Source: Streptomyces cyaneus (GTDB lineage: Bacteria; Actinomycetota; Actinomycetes; Streptomycetales; Streptomycetaceae). From it: a DNA stretch of 64,000 nucleotides. How positions within the stretch are numbered: position 1 is the stretch's first letter; the number at the start of each line of letters is the position of its first letter. The stretch is taken from positions 62,001 to 126,000 of the forward strand of contig NZ_RQJW01000005.1 of the NCBI RefSeq assembly GCF_004028635.1. The letters are read 5' to 3'. Positions 33,017 through 41,743 of this stretch are shown one piece after another. The position numbers were made by a program, and so were the translations under genes. The notes beneath the pieces are model-generated. The model worked only from the letters and a program-made list of their open reading frames with translations, did no database searches and was not told the DNA's origin.

Positions 33017-33811
33017 GTGGGGCCGGCCTCGCACGGCCGGCGCCGGGTGCCCGGGCTGCGCCGCGAGGAAGTGGCGCAGCTGGCCGGGGTGAGCGTCGAC
33101 TACTACATCCGCCTGGAGCAGGGCCGGGGACCTGGGGGCACCTCCCGGACGAAGTCTGGGGGAGTCTCGGACGCCGTACTGGACTCGATCGCGCGCGTAC
33201 TGCGCCTGGACGAGACCGAGCACGCCTATCTGCACGCGGTGGCCCGGCCACCGAAGAAGGGCGAGCGCCGCCGGAGTACGCCACGCGTCCGCCCGGGCAT
33301 CCAACTGCTGCTCGACAGCATGGAGCGCACACCGGCCTTCGTCCTCGGGCCCAGCCTGGACGTCCTGGCCTGGAACGCCCTGGCCGACGCCCTGACCGGC
33401 TTCAGCAGCATGGCCCCCTCCCGGCGCAACATGGTCCGCCGGCTCTTCCTCGAACCCGAGGGCCGCGACCTCTACCCCGACTGGGCCGCGATCGCCGCTC
33501 AGAGCGTGGCCCACCTGCGGCTGAGCGCGGGCGCCCGCCCCGACGACCGCGGCGTGCGCGAACTCGTCGGCGAACTCTCCGTCAAGAGCGAGGACTTCCG
33601 CCGCCTGTGGGCCGACCACCAGGTCAAGGCATGCATGTACGGCGTGAAGCGGGTGCGGCATCCGGTCGCGGGCCTGCTGACCCTCCCGTACGAGTCGCTG
33701 ACGCTCCCGGAGGCACCGGAACAGACACTCGTGGTCTACACGCCGGAGCCGGGCTCGGAGACGGCGGAGAGGCTTGCGCTGCTGGCCAGTTGGACAACGA
33801 CCCACGCGTAG
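33017..33811 (+). CDS. MmyB-type helix-turn-helix regulator, probably 5'-truncated
   Basis: 264 residues from the GTG at 33017. It matches the XRE/MmyB-like ligand-binding regulators usually divergent from an SDR gene: GLRREEVAQLAGVSVDYYIRLEQGRGP, then the ligand domain (VLGPSLDVLAWNALADAL, NMVRRLFLEPEGRDLYPDW, LWADHQVKACMYGVKRVRHPVAG). The family normally has about 20 more N-terminal residues (an LGxFLRxRR-type helix), which are missing here. A nine-residue insertion (GTSRTKSGG region) splits the helix-turn-helix from VSDAVLDSIARVLRLDETEHAYL. It may be non-functional. Confidence 0.7.
   Translation: MGPASHGRRRVPGLRREEVAQLAGVSVDYYIRLEQGRGPGGTSRTKSGGVSDAVLDSIARVLRLDETEHAYLHAVARPPKKGERRRSTPRVRPGIQLLLDSMERTPAFVLGPSLDVLAWNALADALTGFSSMAPSRRNMVRRLFLEPEGRDLYPDWAAIAAQSVAHLRLSAGARPDDRGVRELVGELSVKSEDFRRLWADHQVKACMYGVKRVRHPVAGLLTLPYESLTLPEAPEQTLVVYTPEPGSETAERLALLASWTTTHA
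33132..33161 (+). repeat. In-frame repeat-like insertion in the MmyB-type gene
   Basis: CTGGGGGCACCTCCCGGACG and then AAGTCTGGGGGAG interrupt the conserved GRGP-VSDAVL junction with 27 extra bases (nine codons). The CTGGGGG...CCTCCC / TCTGGGGGAG pattern is familiar from Streptomyces intergenic repeats, so this looks like a short repeat that landed in a coding region without shifting the frame. Confidence 0.6.
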
Positions 33812-33832
33812 CCCTGCCCTGAAAAAGCTGTG

Positions 33833-33887
33833 CGCGGGGACCGCCGCACCCCCGTTTCCGGGGGGCGGGACGACGGCGGTCCCCGCG
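33833..33887. terminator. Large hairpin in the 33812-34153 gap
   Basis: Perfect 14-bp arms CGCGGGGACCGCCG (33833-33846) and its complement (33874-33887), with an inner CCCCCG/CGGGGG hairpin in the loop, just after the MmyB-type stop. It probably ends that transcript and may also stop transcription coming from the cbs gene. I see no gene in the rest of the gap (33888-34153), only short GC-rich inverted motifs. Confidence 0.75.
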
Positions 33888-34153
33888 AGGGACGCGGGCC
33901 GGGTCAGGCCGGGCTTGCGCGTCCTAGGCGTCGGTGGAGGTCCGGGAGCCGCTCCGGAGGTCCTTGACGCCGTTTTGGTGCCGGCCTGGGCGGGGAGCCG
34001 CTCCCGCCCTGCCGACACCCACTAATGTGCCGGACCCGTGTTAAGCCGGTGCTGCGTGAACGTGACGCGCTCGTACCAGTTCCGCGACGGCCCGAGCGGC
34101 CCCGGTCACCGCAAGTTCGCCGCGGACACGGCCCGTTCACCGCAGGTTCGCCG

Positions 34154-35542
34154 CTACTTCCCGCCCTTGGCGAGGAAGGCCAGCAGGTCCTGCCGGCTGA
34201 CCACACCGGTCGGCTTGCCCTCGACGAGGACGATCGCCGCGTCGGCCGCGCCCAGCACGGACATCAGGTCCCCGACCGGCTCACCGGAGCCGACCTGCGG
34301 CAGCGGGGCCGACATGTGCTTCTCCAGCGGGTCGTCGAGCGAGGCCCGCTTGGTGAACAGCGCGTCGAGCAGTTCCCGTTCGACGACGGACCCGACGACC
34401 TCCGCCGCCATGACGTCCGGGTGGCCGGCGCCCGGCTTCACGATCGGCATCTGCGAGACGCCGTACTCGCGCAGCACCTCGATGGCCTGGCCGACCGTCT
34501 CGTCCGGGTGCATGTGGACGAGGGACGGGATGGCGCCGTGCTCCTTGTCGTTGAGGACGTCTGAGACGCGTGCGCTCGGGCCCTCGTCCTCGAGGAAGCC
34601 GTAGTCGGCCATCCACTCGTCGTTGAAGATCTTGGAGAGGTAGCCACGCCCGCTGTCCGGCAGCAGCACCACCACGACGTCATCCTCCCCGAGCCGCTCG
34701 GCGACCCGCAGCGCGGCCACGACCGCCATGCCGCACGAGCCGCCGACCAGCAGCCCCTCCTCGCGGGCCAGCCGCCGGGTCATCTGGAAGGAGTCCTTGT
34801 CGGACACGGGGACGATCTCGTCGGCGACGGTCCGGTCGTACGCGGTCGGCCAGAAGTCCTCACCGACGCCCTCGACGAGATACGGCCGCCCGGACCCGCC
34901 GGAGTACACGGAGCCCTCGGGGTCGGCGCCGACGACCTGCACCTTGCCGTCGCTGACGTCCTTCAGATAGCGACCGGTACCGGAGATCGTCCCGCCGGTG
35001 CCCACGCCCGCCACGAAGTGGGTGATCTTCCCCTCCGTCTGCTCCCACAGCTCGGGGCCGGTGGAGTGGTAGTGGGAGAGCGGGTTGTTGGGGTTGGAGT
35101 ACTGGTCCGGCTTCCACGCGCCGGGCGTCTCGCGCACGAGCCGGTCGGAGACGTTGTAGTAGGAGTCCGGGTGCTCGGGATCGACGGCGGTCGGGCAGAC
35201 GACGACCTCGGCCCCGTAGGCCCGCAACACATTGATCTTGTCGGTGCTGACCTTGTCGGGGCACACGAAGATGCACTTGTACCCCTTCTGCTGGGCCACG
35301 ATGGCAAGCCCGACACCGGTGTTACCGCTGGTCGGCTCAACAATGGTCCCGCCGGGCTTGAGCGCACCGCTCTCCTCCGCGGCCTCGATCATGCGCAGGG
35401 CGATGCGGTCCTTCACGGATCCGCCCGGGTTGAAGTACTCCACCTTGGCCAGGACGGTCGCCCCGATGCCCTTGGTCACGTTGTTGAGCCTCACCAACGG
35501 GGTGTTGCCGACGAGGCTGATCATCGAGTCGTGGAAATGCAC
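34154..35542 (-). CDS. cbs: Cystathionine beta-synthase
   Basis: 462 residues. It condenses serine and homocysteine to cystathionine with PLP. PLP lysine in NPGGSVKDRIAL, substrate loop PTSGNTGVGLAIVA, phosphate-binding GVGTGGTISGTGRYL and GGSCGMAVVAAL. Two CBS domains follow (about 340-460: MHPDETVGQAIEVLREYGVSQMPIV and LMSVLGAADAAIVLVEGKPTGVVSRQDLLAFL), expected to bind adenosyl ligands. No heme-binding N-terminal domain, as usual in bacteria. Stand-alone gene. Confidence 0.95.
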   Translation of the reverse strand: MHFHDSMISLVGNTPLVRLNNVTKGIGATVLAKVEYFNPGGSVKDRIALRMIEAAEESGALKPGGTIVEPTSGNTGVGLAIVAQQKGYKCIFVCPDKVSTDKINVLRAYGAEVVVCPTAVDPEHPDSYYNVSDRLVRETPGAWKPDQYSNPNNPLSHYHSTGPELWEQTEGKITHFVAGVGTGGTISGTGRYLKDVSDGKVQVVGADPEGSVYSGGSGRPYLVEGVGEDFWPTAYDRTVADEIVPVSDKDSFQMTRRLAREEGLLVGGSCGMAVVAALRVAERLGEDDVVVVLLPDSGRGYLSKIFNDEWMADYGFLEDEGPSARVSDVLNDKEHGAIPSLVHMHPDETVGQAIEVLREYGVSQMPIVKPGAGHPDVMAAEVVGSVVERELLDALFTKRASLDDPLEKHMSAPLPQVGSGEPVGDLMSVLGAADAAIVLVEGKPTGVVSRQDLLAFLAKGGK

Positions 35543-35701
35543 CGTTGTCTCCGGATGCTGAAAAAGAGGTGGTCGTAGTGGTTACGCCAGCCTATGGCCT
35601 GCGGGGGGCTCGTAAAGGTCGTTCACTCGCCGTTGGGATTGGGCCACGGTCCGTGCGGGGCAAGCAGTGGGTGTACGGCTACGAGGAGGTGGCGGCGACG
35701 C

Positions 35702-36727
35702 ATGACGAGCATGTCGAGGGCGAGGGTGGCCCGGCGGATCGCGGCGGGCGCGGCGTACGGCGGAGGCGGGATCGGTCTGGCCGGCGCGGCGGCCGTCGGT
35801 CTCCTTCTCGCCGAGGTACGGCTGGCAAGGCGCCATGTGGGCAACGGCACCGACAACCACGTACCGAACGCCGACGGCCGCTACGGCCACCTGTACGACA
35901 CCCCGAGCGAACCGCCGCTGCGGCTGACGATCCTGGGTGACTCGACGGCCGCGGGCCAGGGCGTGCACCGGGCAGGTCAGACCCCGGGTGCGCTGCTGGC
36001 GGCGGGGCTGGCGGCGGTGGCGGAACGTCCGGTGCTGATGCGCAACGTGGCCCTGCCGGGCGCCCGCTCGGACGACCTGGACCGCCAGGTGGCCCTGGTG
36101 CTCGCCGACCCCGCCCTGCTGCCCGACATCTGCGTGATCATGATCGGCGCCAACGACGTCACGAACCGTATGCCACCGACGCGCTCGGTGCGCCACCTGT
36201 CCTCGGCGGTACGACGCCTGCGCACGGCCGGTGCGGAAGTGGTGGTCGGCACCTGTCCCGACCTCGGCACGATCGAACCGGTCCAGCAGCCCCTGCGCTG
36301 GCTGGCCCGCCGGGCCTCACGCCAGCTGGCGGCCGCCCAGACGATCGGCGTCGTCGAACAGGGCGGCCGCACGGTGTCGCTGGGCGACCTGCTGGGTCCG
36401 GAGTTCGCGGCGAACCCACGTGAACTCTTCGGCCCCGACAACTACCACCCCTCGGCGGAGGGCTACGCCACGGCGGCGATGGCGGTACTCCCGACGGTCT
36501 GCGCGGCCCTGGGCCTGTGGCCGGCGGAAGAGGAACGCCCCGACGTCACCCGCCGCGAGGGCTTCCTCCCGGTGGCCCGCGCGGCGGCCGAGGCCGCGTC
36601 GGAGGCGGGCACGGAGGTCACGGCAGCGATGCCGACGGGGCCGAAGGGGCCCTGGGCCCTGCTGAAGCGCCGACGCCGCCGCCGCGTCCCCGAACCGGAC
36701 CGCTCCCCGGCAACCCCGTCCCCATGA
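35702..36727 (+). CDS. Membrane-anchored or secreted SGNH/GDSL hydrolase
   Basis: 341 residues from the ATG at 35702 (GAGGAGG about 12 bases upstream; an ATG three codons later is possible). A signal-anchor (AAGAAYGGGGIGLAGAAAVGLLL) precedes the catalytic domain: block I ILGDSTAAGQGV, block III VIMIGANDVTN and block V NYHPSAEGYATAA (Ser and His of the triad). It is an esterase/lipase-like hydrolase of unknown substrate. The C-terminal 70 residues are low-complexity and end in a basic LLKRRRRRRVPEPD. Confidence 0.87.
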   Translation: MTSMSRARVARRIAAGAAYGGGGIGLAGAAAVGLLLAEVRLARRHVGNGTDNHVPNADGRYGHLYDTPSEPPLRLTILGDSTAAGQGVHRAGQTPGALLAAGLAAVAERPVLMRNVALPGARSDDLDRQVALVLADPALLPDICVIMIGANDVTNRMPPTRSVRHLSSAVRRLRTAGAEVVVGTCPDLGTIEPVQQPLRWLARRASRQLAAAQTIGVVEQGGRTVSLGDLLGPEFAANPRELFGPDNYHPSAEGYATAAMAVLPTVCAALGLWPAEEERPDVTRREGFLPVARAAAEAASEAGTEVTAAMPTGPKGPWALLKRRRRRRVPEPDRSPATPSP

Positions 36728-36756
36728 AGGGGCCGCCGCCCCTTCAACCCCGCAGG

Positions 36757-36960
36757 TCGGCCAGGAAGCTGCCCTCGAAAGACCCTGGGGGCTCCGCCCC
36801 CAGACCCCCGGACCTTTGCCCACCCGCCCACCCGACTCGGTCGGCCAGGAAGCTGGACTCGAAAGGCCCTGGGGGGCTCCGCCCCCAGACCCCCGGGCCT
36901 TTGCCCACCCGCCCACCCGTCTCGGTCGGCCAAGAGGCTGGACTCGAAAAGACTCTGAGA
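36757..36960. repeat. 84-bp tandem intergenic repeat
   Basis: Units start TCGGCCAGGAAGCTG at 36757 and 36841 and TCGGCCAAGAGGCTG at 36926; the first two contain CCTGGGGGCTCCGCCCCCAGAC-type palindromes and CACCCGCCCACCCG. About 2.4 copies in the 763-bp gap after the SGNH hydrolase. Confidence 0.88.
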
Positions 36961-36980
36961 CCCGCCCTCCAGCACCTCCG

Positions 36981-37234
36981 CTTCCCGGCGCCGGCCGGCT
37001 TCATCCAGCCCGTCCGGCGGCGTTCGAGGACGAGGCCGTCACTATCCCAAACCCCCACCCACCCGCTGGGGGCCCAGCCTCGCGACGTCGACGGTCACTT
37101 CCCAGCGCCGGCCAGCATCATCCAGCCCGTCCGGCGTTCGAGGACGAGCACGGCCATCCCGATCCCCCACCCACCCGCTGGGGGCCCAGCCTCGCGACGT
37201 CGACGGTCACTTCTCAGCGCCGGCCCAGGTATTT
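36981..37234. repeat. 112-117-bp tandem intergenic repeat
   Basis: Units start CTTCCC(A/G)GCGCCGGCC at 36981 and 37098, with a partial unit from 37210. Each has CCAGCCCGTCCGGCG plus TTCGAGGACGAG, CCCACCCACCCGCTGGGGGC and CCTCGCGACGTCGACGG. The core is shared with the dispersed repeat family. Confidence 0.88.
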
Positions 37235-37365
37235 CAGCCCGTCCGGCGTTTGAGGACGAGGCCCCTTCAGGGCCGAAGCGGGGGTCTGGGGGCCGCAGGC
37301 CCCCAGGAGGCGGGGTCGAAGGGGCGGCAGCACCTGGAGGACGGGACGGGTAGGGGCGGCGGGGG
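37235..37365. repeat. Dispersed Streptomyces intergenic repeat, copy B
   Basis: CAGCCCGTCCGGCGTTTGAG, then a GGGGGTCTGGGGGCCGCAGGCCCCC palindrome region and GACGGGACGGGTAGGGGCGG; nearly the same order as 51706-51832. The remaining bases to the thiolase start (37366-37490) show no gene. Confidence 0.85.
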
Positions 37366-37490
37366 CGAGGAAAGCAAGCGCTTAGAAAATTGCGGCCAGG
37401 GTCACACCGCACTACCGGTGACCCTGGCCGTACGGACGGGTAACTTCCCTCACAGCCCTGCCTGACCCCCGGTATGCCAATGGAGCCGTG

Positions 37491-38711
37491 ATGCCCGAAG
37501 CCGTGATCGTCTCGACCGCCCGCTCCCCCATCGGCCGCGCCTTCAAGGGCTCCCTGAAAGACCTGCGCCCCGACGACCTCACCGCCACGATCATCCAGGC
37601 GGCCCTCGCCAAGGTCCCCGAGCTGGACCCGAGGGACATCGACGACCTGCACCTCGGCTGTGGCCTCCCCGGCGGCGAGCAGGGCAACAACCTCGGCCGC
37701 ATCGTCGCCGTACAGATGGGAATGGACCACCTCCCGGGCTGCACCATCACCCGGTACTGCTCCTCCTCCCTCCAGACGAGCCGCATGGCCCTGCACGCCA
37801 TCAAGGCCGGCGAGGGCGACGTCTTCATCTCGGCCGGCGTGGAGATGGTCTCCAGCTACGCCAAGGGCAACTCCGACAGCATCCCGGACACGCACAACCC
37901 CCTGTTCGCCGAGGCCGAGGCCCGCACCGCCGAGGTCGCCCAGCAGGAGGGCACGACCTGGCACGACCCGCGCGAGGACGGCCTCGTCCCCGACCCGTAC
38001 ATCGCGATGGGCCAGACCGCCGAGAACCTGGCCCGCCTCAAGGGCATCACCCGCCAGGACATGGACGAGTTCGGCGTCCGCTCGCAGAACCTCGCCGAGG
38101 AAGCCATCAAGAACGGTTTCTGGGAGCGCGAGATCACCCCGGTCACGACCCCGGACGGCACGGTCGTCTCCAAGGACGACGGCCCTCGCCCCGGCGTCAC
38201 CATGGAGGGCGTGGCGGGCCTCAAGCCGGTCTTCCGCCCCGACGGCCTCGTCACCGCCGCCAACTGCTGCCCCCTCAACGACGGCGCGGCCGCGGTCGTG
38301 ATCATGTCCGACACCAAGGCCCGCGAGCTCGGCCTCACCCCGCTCGCCCGCATCGTCTCCACCGGCGTCTCCGGCCTCTCCCCGGAGATCATGGGCCTCG
38401 GCCCGGTCGAGGCGAGCAACCAGGCCCTGCGCCGCGCCGGCCTGACGATCGACGACATCGACCTGGTCGAGATCAACGAGGCGTTCGCCGCCCAGGTGAT
38501 CCCTTCCTACCGCGAGCTGGGCATCGACCTCGACAGGCTGAACGTCAACGGCGGCGCCATCGCCGTCGGCCACCCCTTCGGCATGACCGGCGCCCGCATC
38601 ACCGGCACGCTCATCAACTCCCTCCAGTTCCACGACAAGCAGTTCGGCCTGGAGACGATGTGCGTCGGCGGCGGCCAGGGCATGGCGATGGTCATCGAGC
38701 GCCTGAGCTGA
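37491..38711 (+). CDS. Acetyl-CoA C-acetyltransferase (thiolase)
   Basis: 406 residues from the ATG at 37491 (a GTG immediately before is possible). Thiolase signatures are all present: nucleophilic Cys in [39 protein letters not shown], and the second Cys in [16 protein letters not shown]. It catalyses Claisen condensation or thiolysis of acetoacetyl-CoA or longer 3-ketoacyl-CoA. Degradative or biosynthetic role cannot be told from the sequence; no partner genes lie alongside. Confidence 0.94.
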   Translation: MPEAVIVSTARSPIGRAFKGSLKDLRPDDLTATIIQAALAKVPELDPRDIDDLHLGCGLPGGEQGNNLGRIVAVQMGMDHLPGCTITRYCSSSLQTSRMALHAIKAGEGDVFISAGVEMVSSYAKGNSDSIPDTHNPLFAEAEARTAEVAQQEGTTWHDPREDGLVPDPYIAMGQTAENLARLKGITRQDMDEFGVRSQNLAEEAIKNGFWEREITPVTTPDGTVVSKDDGPRPGVTMEGVAGLKPVFRPDGLVTAANCCPLNDGAAAVVIMSDTKARELGLTPLARIVSTGVSGLSPEIMGLGPVEASNQALRRAGLTIDDIDLVEINEAFAAQVIPSYRELGIDLDRLNVNGGAIAVGHPFGMTGARITGTLINSLQFHDKQFGLETMCVGGGQGMAMVIERLS

Positions 38712-38806
38712 CCCACCGATCCAGATCACCTCGGCAGCCCGAGGCAGCCCCGAGGCAGCCCCGAGCCAGCCCCTAGGTAGTCAACTCACCACCCAGCGTG
38801 AGCCTT

Positions 38807-38843
38807 CGGCCCAGAACCCGGGAAACTCCAAGGTTCTGGGCCG
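38807..38843 (+). terminator. Hairpin after the thiolase gene
   Basis: Perfect 12-bp arms CGGCCCAGAACC and GGTTCTGGGCCG around a 13-nt loop, followed by ATTTGTG, 95 bases after the stop. The rest of the 329-bp gap (38844-39040) is less GC-rich and shows no gene or RNA I can name. Confidence 0.75.
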
Positions 38844-39040
38844 ATTTGTGATCCAATCTCCCCCAGGATGTGACCTATCTCCCTTCGCGGAGGGATTTAC
38901 GCAGGTCAGAGCCGCTTCACCACTAAACACAGGGCCCAAAGTCCTGTCCGTTTCGTGACGTTACGCACTGACAGCTGGATAGTCCGCCCTTCAAGCTGAT
39001 GTAGGAAGTCGGGGGTCGACTTTGAACCGGGAGTACGTCA

Positions 39041-39832
39041 GTGAGCGCCATGCCGATCGCCTTGCTGCTCACCACGGCCGCCACCGGCGCCGTGGGCGTC
39101 GCCGTCCTGCGCACCCTCATGGTGTTGCGCCGACAGGTCGCGGCCCTGCACACCGAGCTGGCACAGACCAACGCGGCCGCGGCCCGCGGTCTCGTTCCGC
39201 CCGCCCGCCTCTCCGCCGACGCCGATGAGATACGCGCCGCGGTGGCCGAGGCGCTCGCCGAGGAACGCGAGCGGGAGCTGGCCGAGGCGCGTGCCTTCTG
39301 GGCCGCCCAGGAGGCCCGCGACGCCTCCGACGCACCCACTCTGCTCGGCCTGTCCGACAGCGAGCTGTTCCTGCCCCGCCAGGCCGATTTCGCGGGCTTG
39401 GAGCACCTGGAGCCGGTGAGCGAGACGACCGCGGACGCCGACGAGTTCGCCGGGGAGTCCCCGGAGCTGGCCGCGGCCCGCCGCCGCCACCCCTCCCACC
39501 CGGATTTCGTCCCGGTCTCGTCACCGGCCGTGAACGATCACGAGCGCACGGTGGCCACCCTTGAGGAACTGGCCGTCTCCGCCACCGAACTGACCGACGT
39601 CCGCCCGGGCCCGCTCGGCACCCTCGACGTCTACGTCTTCGCCGACGGCACCACGCTGTGCATGACCCCGGGCCACCGCGAGACCGCGGAACGCCTGGCG
39701 GCGGCCCTGCGCGCAGGCCAGACGCCGGTGCTGCTGGGCGGTTCGGGAGTGTCGGGGGCGTACACCCTGACCTTCGCCTGCGGCGAGGAGAACGTCTACA
39801 TCCTGGCGGACCGGGTCATAGCGTCCCTCTAG
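39041..39832 (+). CDS. Membrane-anchored coiled-coil protein of unknown function
   Basis: 263 residues, GTG start. An N-terminal membrane helix (AMPIALLLTTAATGAVGVAVL) is followed by a coiled coil (about residues 25-90: LRRQVAALHTELAQT, EIRAAVAEALAEERERELAEARAFWAAQEA). An acidic linker leads to a small C-terminal domain of about 95 residues with alternating beta segments (LGTLDVYVFADGTTLCMT, TYTLTF-like GAYTLTFACGEENVYILADRVIASL). No family recognised. Confidence 0.72.
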   Translation: MSAMPIALLLTTAATGAVGVAVLRTLMVLRRQVAALHTELAQTNAAAARGLVPPARLSADADEIRAAVAEALAEERERELAEARAFWAAQEARDASDAPTLLGLSDSELFLPRQADFAGLEHLEPVSETTADADEFAGESPELAAARRRHPSHPDFVPVSSPAVNDHERTVATLEELAVSATELTDVRPGPLGTLDVYVFADGTTLCMTPGHRETAERLAAALRAGQTPVLLGGSGVSGAYTLTFACGEENVYILADRVIASL

Positions 39833-39856
39833 GGGCTGCACTCGGTTTGCACCCGG

Positions 39857-40168
39857 TCACACCCCCGCCCGCTTCTGCGCCTCCTCCACCAGCCTCAGCG
39901 CGTCCTCGACCTCACCCTCGTTCGTGAGTACGAGAGCCAAGTCGTGCACGGCAACGGTGATTTGGTCGGCCGCGGCGAACATGCCGGCGTCCGGCATCTC
40001 CCGAGGCTCCACCCCGGGCGCCTCCACCACCTGCGCCCACCGGGCCAACTCCCTGGCCAGCCGCAGTGCCTCCCCCGCGGCCCCCCTCTGCAGCCGACTC
40101 TGGGGCGCGGCCCTCAAACGGTCGGCGAAGTGATCAACGGCACGAGTCAAGGGCGTCGTATCAACCAC
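39857..40168 (-). CDS. Conserved small helical protein
   Basis: 103 residues, GTG start. Mostly helical and Ala/Leu/Arg-rich (EALRLARELARWAQVVEA, AADQITVAVHDLALVLTNEGEVEDALRLVEEAQKR). This looks like a widely conserved Streptomyces hypothetical protein; no function can be inferred. Confidence 0.65.
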   Translation of the reverse strand: MVDTTPLTRAVDHFADRLRAAPQSRLQRGAAGEALRLARELARWAQVVEAPGVEPREMPDAGMFAAADQITVAVHDLALVLTNEGEVEDALRLVEEAQKRAGV

Positions 40169-40272
40169 CCCACAAACCTACGCGTCGCACCGCGACTGTT
40201 GCCAACGGGCGAACGCTCAGGCACGGTGACCTGAAGGACCGGCTTACATCCCCTTTGCGTCCGGAGGCGCCG

Positions 40273-40503
40273 ATGTCCCACGTCCTCTCCGAGGAGACCC
40301 ACCGCAACATGCTCGCCCGCATCCCCCACTGCACCGGTCGTGAAGTCTCCGACTGGCTGCGCACCGTAGAAGAAGGACCGGCTCTCTTCCGCTTCGAAGA
40401 GAAGGTCAGCTGGCTTCGCCACGAATACGACCTCGCGTACGGCCACGCGAAGGCGATCGTCCACGAGTACGACCTGAGGAGGGCGGCGCGCAAATTCCTC
40501 TAG
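40273..40503 (+). CDS. DUF4287-like small protein
   Basis: 76 residues, ATG after CCGGAGGCGCCG. The pattern RNMLARIPHCTGREVSDWLRTVEEGP, then FEEKVSWLRHEYDLAYGHAKAIVHEYDLRRA, matches DUF4287-type proteins. Function unknown. A bidirectional terminator separates it from the convergent BI-1 gene. Confidence 0.8.
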   Translation: MSHVLSEETHRNMLARIPHCTGREVSDWLRTVEEGPALFRFEEKVSWLRHEYDLAYGHAKAIVHEYDLRRAARKFL

Positions 40504-40533
40504 GCGCGCACAGACGGACCGCTCACAGACGAC

Positions 40534-40590
40534 GAAGGGCCCCGGGACCACGCGGCGGTAGCCGCATGATGTAAACGCCCGGGGCCCTTC
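40534..40590. terminator. Bidirectional terminator between convergent genes
   Basis: Perfect 13-bp arms GAAGGGCCCCGGG (40534-40546) and CCCGGGGCCCTTC (40578-40590) between DUF4287 (ends 40503) and BI-1 (ends 40610). Confidence 0.85.
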
Positions 40591-40609
40591 GCTGCACAAC
40601 CGTCGCAGA

Positions 40610-41521
40610 CTAGTCGCTGCTGTTGAGGATCGCGATGATCCGCAGGAACTCCATGTAGATCCACACCAGCGTCAGCGTGAGGCCGAAGGCCGCCAGCCAG
40701 GCCTCCTCGCGCGGCGCGCCGTAGGCGAGACCGTCCTCGACCTGCTTGAAGTCCAGGGCGAGGAAGCAGGCGCCGAGCAGGATGCCGACGACACCCATGA
40801 TGATGCCGAGCGGGCCGCTGCGGAAGCCGAGGCCGTCACCGCCGCCGAAGACGGCGAACAGCAGGTTGACCGCCATCAGCAGGATGAAGCCGAGCGCGGC
40901 CGCCATCACGAAGCCGACGAAGCGGCGGTTGACGCGGATCCAGCCGGCCTTGTAGGCCACCAGCACCGCGGCGAAGACCGCCATCGTGCCGAGCACCGCC
41001 TGCATGGCCGCACCGTCGGCGATGTGGTTGTCGACGATGCTGGAGATCACGCCGAGGAACACGCCCTCGAACGCGGCGTAGGTCAGGATCAGCGCGGGCG
41101 AGGCCTTGCGCTTGAAGGACTGGACGAAGGCCAGGACCATGCCGATCAGCGCGGCGCCGATGCCGATGCCGTAGGACCGGCTGATGTTCGCCTCGTCGAC
41201 GGGCAGCAGCGCCCAGGCGAGCGTGGCCGTGACGATCAGGACGCCGAGCGTGGTGCCGGTGCGCAGGATGACATCGTCCAGCGTCATCCGGCCGGTGGTG
41301 GCCGGGGCCTGCGGCGGTGCGCCGTGCTGCAGGTCCTGCTGGGCGTACGGGTTCTGGGCGTAAGGGTTCTGCGCGTACGGGTTGCCGGCCTGCGGCTGGG
41401 CGTACGGGTTGCCCTGCGTGCCGACAGCGGCGCCCCCGGCCTGCGGCGCGGTGTTGAAGCCCGCGTAGCCGTTGTCGCGGCTGAACCCCCGTCGCGAGAA
41501 GACCGGGTTGCTGCTCCTCAT
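40610..41521 (-). CDS. Bax inhibitor-1/YccA family membrane protein
   Basis: 303 residues from the ATG at 41521 (MRSSNPVFSRRGFSR), which has GGAGGAG just upstream. The cytoplasmic N-terminal 85 residues hold NPYAQ repeats (NPYAQNPYAQNPYAQQ), and seven membrane helices follow, including LGVLIVTATLAWALLPV and YAAFEGVFLGVISSIV. BI-1 proteins form pH-sensitive calcium leaks in characterised cases; role in Streptomyces unknown. Confidence 0.88.
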   Translation of the reverse strand: MRSSNPVFSRRGFSRDNGYAGFNTAPQAGGAAVGTQGNPYAQPQAGNPYAQNPYAQNPYAQQDLQHGAPPQAPATTGRMTLDDVILRTGTTLGVLIVTATLAWALLPVDEANISRSYGIGIGAALIGMVLAFVQSFKRKASPALILTYAAFEGVFLGVISSIVDNHIADGAAMQAVLGTMAVFAAVLVAYKAGWIRVNRRFVGFVMAAALGFILLMAVNLLFAVFGGGDGLGFRSGPLGIIMGVVGILLGACFLALDFKQVEDGLAYGAPREEAWLAAFGLTLTLVWIYMEFLRIIAILNSSD

Positions 41522-41743
41522 TTCACTCCTCCATGGCCACCAGGCGTGGCCTTGGCTCAAGAGTAATAGGTAGGCAAAGGATTGACCCTAGTGCTTGGGG
41601 AGGATCTTTCCCTCGTCGTGCTGCGCAACACGCTACGCGGCCGGGTGATTCCCAGCCACGGAGGGGCTCATTCATGACGAACCTGGTACGTGGCCGGAAC
41701 CGGCCGGAGATCCGGAGATCACTCCCCCGCCCCACAGGTTCGA

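Noticed and set aside
38890-38990. tRNA-like folding segment in the gap after the thiolase
   Set aside because: Partial hairpins only; no acceptor stem or T arm could be matched.
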